This document shows, piece by piece, positions 63,320 through 64,000 of a stretch of 64,000 nucleotides of DNA. The stretch is from Hyphomicrobium sp. Lineage in GTDB: Bacteria; Pseudomonadota; Alphaproteobacteria; Rhizobiales; Hyphomicrobiaceae. The translations under genes and the position numbers were made by a program. The DNA lies in NCBI GenBank assembly GCA_002928735.1, contig PERL01000003.1, forward strand, positions 1-64,000. The letters run 5' to 3'. The notes under the pieces were generated by a model, which made no database searches, was not told the origin of the DNA, and was given only the letters and a program-made list of their open reading frames with translations. Positions within the stretch are counted from its first letter, which is position 1. Each line of letters begins with the position of its first letter.

Positions 63320-64000
63320 TCACTCGAGCGTGGCACGTTTGGAGAGTTCAACCTTGAGGCCGGCCTTGGCGTCTCCCTTCAGGGTGTAAACGGTCTGGTC
63401 GGCGGCCTGGAACTTGGCGGCGACCTTCTTGGGGCCGGCTTTGATGAAATCGAGTGCGCCGGGCGTGCAGGCAGTATGGGTGACGCTCATGGACGGGCTC
63501 AGATCATGCGTTTCGCCGCTGAAGGTGTAGGAGACGGGAACGCCCGTCGCGTTGGCGATCTGGAACGTGAATTTTGCCGATTGGGGACGGCCGAAAACCT
63601 GGACGGCGATGTATTTCGGATTCTTGTCGGGGGCCTGGACGACGCCGACCCCGATCTCGGTGTAGTGGGGGCCGAGCAGGTTTGCCTTGTGACCGGGAGA
63701 GTTGATCCAGCCTTCAACGGTTTGCCGGGCGAGTTCCCGGGTTTCGAAGCCGCGGCTGTCGAGGTTCATGGCGAGGTTTTCGCCGATCGAGCACCATTGG
63801 TAGCCTGACGCGGTGGCGCGGGCGCCGACATCGCGGTTGTCGGCCGTGTGGGAGAAGGCGTTGTTCTTGGCCAGATAGGCGGCGTAGGCCCGCGCGGCCT
63901 TGGTCAAAGCGGGGCTTGCCGTCACCTGCCCGAGCTTGTTCTCGCGCCGGAAAGCGTTGGTCATTTCGATCACGACCTGTTCCACGGCCGGGACATCGGG
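63320..64000 (-). CDS. CAP-domain (SCP/PR-1-like) protein, N-terminus cut by window
   Basis: At least 226 residues; the frame stays open to the window edge, so the start, probably with a signal peptide, lies outside. CAP domain with AYLAKNNAFSHTADNRDVGARATASGYQWCSIGENLA and VEGWINSPGHKANLLGPHYTEIGVGV, the usual His/Glu cavity residues. A C-terminal beta domain of about 90 residues follows (AKFTFQIANATGVPVSYTFSGETHDLSPSM). Probably secreted; function of bacterial CAP proteins is poorly known. Confidence 0.85.
   Translation of the reverse strand, partial: PDVPAVEQVVIEMTNAFRRENKLGQVTASPALTKAARAYAAYLAKNNAFSHTADNRDVGARATASGYQWCSIGENLAMNLDSRGFETRELARQTVEGWINSPGHKANLLGPHYTEIGVGVVQAPDKNPKYIAVQVFGRPQSAKFTFQIANATGVPVSYTFSGETHDLSPSMSVTHTACTPGALDFIKAGPKKVAAKFQAADQTVYTLKGDAKAGLKVELSKRATLE

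Noticed and set aside
1-64000. CRISPR arrays, insertion sequences, rRNA operons
   Set aside because: No regularly spaced repeats, transposase genes or rRNA sequence seen.

Overview
This is a GC-rich bacterial chromosome segment. Gene content and order point to an alphaproteobacterium of the order Hyphomicrobiales (Rhizobiales). Supporting evidence: the SRP RNA-dnaX-ybaB-recR block, a UPF0314/DUF2585 protein, rpoZ-rsh-pdxJ-acpS-lepB-rnc-era-recO in one run, a tandem glycine riboswitch ahead of gcvTHP, paired M16 peptidases and a DUF3775 protein. The genus cannot be fixed from the sequence alone. Nearly all of the window is ordinary housekeeping DNA, with a few accessory stretches.

Layout. 1-1.9 kb: tail of a heavy-metal RND efflux operon (CusA/CzcA C-terminus cut by the window edge, a small periplasmic protein, a Cys/Met/His-rich secreted peptide). 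2.1-3.3 kb: two AT-richer hypothetical genes, probably acquired. 3.5 and 9.7 kb: two copies of a dispersed hairpin repeat. 3.7-5.2 kb: small membrane/exported proteins (DUF6644, DUF6152 types). 5.4-9.5 kb: minus-strand run lspA, lipoprotein, active and inactive M16 peptidases. 9.6-18.9 kb: SRP RNA, dnaX, ybaB, DUF2585, recR, MATE exporter, glycosyltransferase, def, fmt, small exported protein, truA. 18.9-23.1 kb: sbcDC. 23.8-29.5 kb: glycine cleavage operon gcvT-gcvH-gcvP followed by lipA, under a tandem glycine riboswitch; lipA makes the cofactor carried by GcvH.

29.55-35.38 kb: a 5.8-kb genomic island inserted at the 3' end of a tRNA-Gln(CUG) gene. It is bounded by an imperfect 16/17-bp repeat of the tRNA end. 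It carries a tyrosine integrase and a compact minus-strand operon: DNA methyltransferase, DUF262 protein, HEPN nuclease-like protein. This is the best candidate in the window for an undescribed defence system: modification enzyme plus GmrS-like NTP-binding protein plus HEPN ribonuclease, with no HNH or PD-(D/E)xK nuclease recognised.

35.6-44 kb: ABC-F ATPase, small monooxygenase, a B12-binding regulator, two hypotheticals, and a probable nitric-oxide signalling module (FIST/NosP-like sensor translationally coupled to a hybrid histidine kinase, with a convergent NarL-type regulator). 44-48 kb: three probably co-expressed envelope genes, an OmpA-domain protein with three internal repeats, a 32-residue membrane peptide, and a membrane-anchored protein with three helix-hairpin-helix-like repeats. 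48-55.4 kb: hydrolase, lytic transglycosylase, dapA, smpB, a redoxin lacking its peroxidatic cysteine, DUF3775, type-5 uracil-DNA glycosylase, NYN-domain protein. 55.9-63.3 kb: rpoZ, rsh, pdxJ, acpS, lepB, rnc, era, recO. The window ends inside a CAP-domain protein gene.

All functions are inferred from motif recognition and context; no database search was run.
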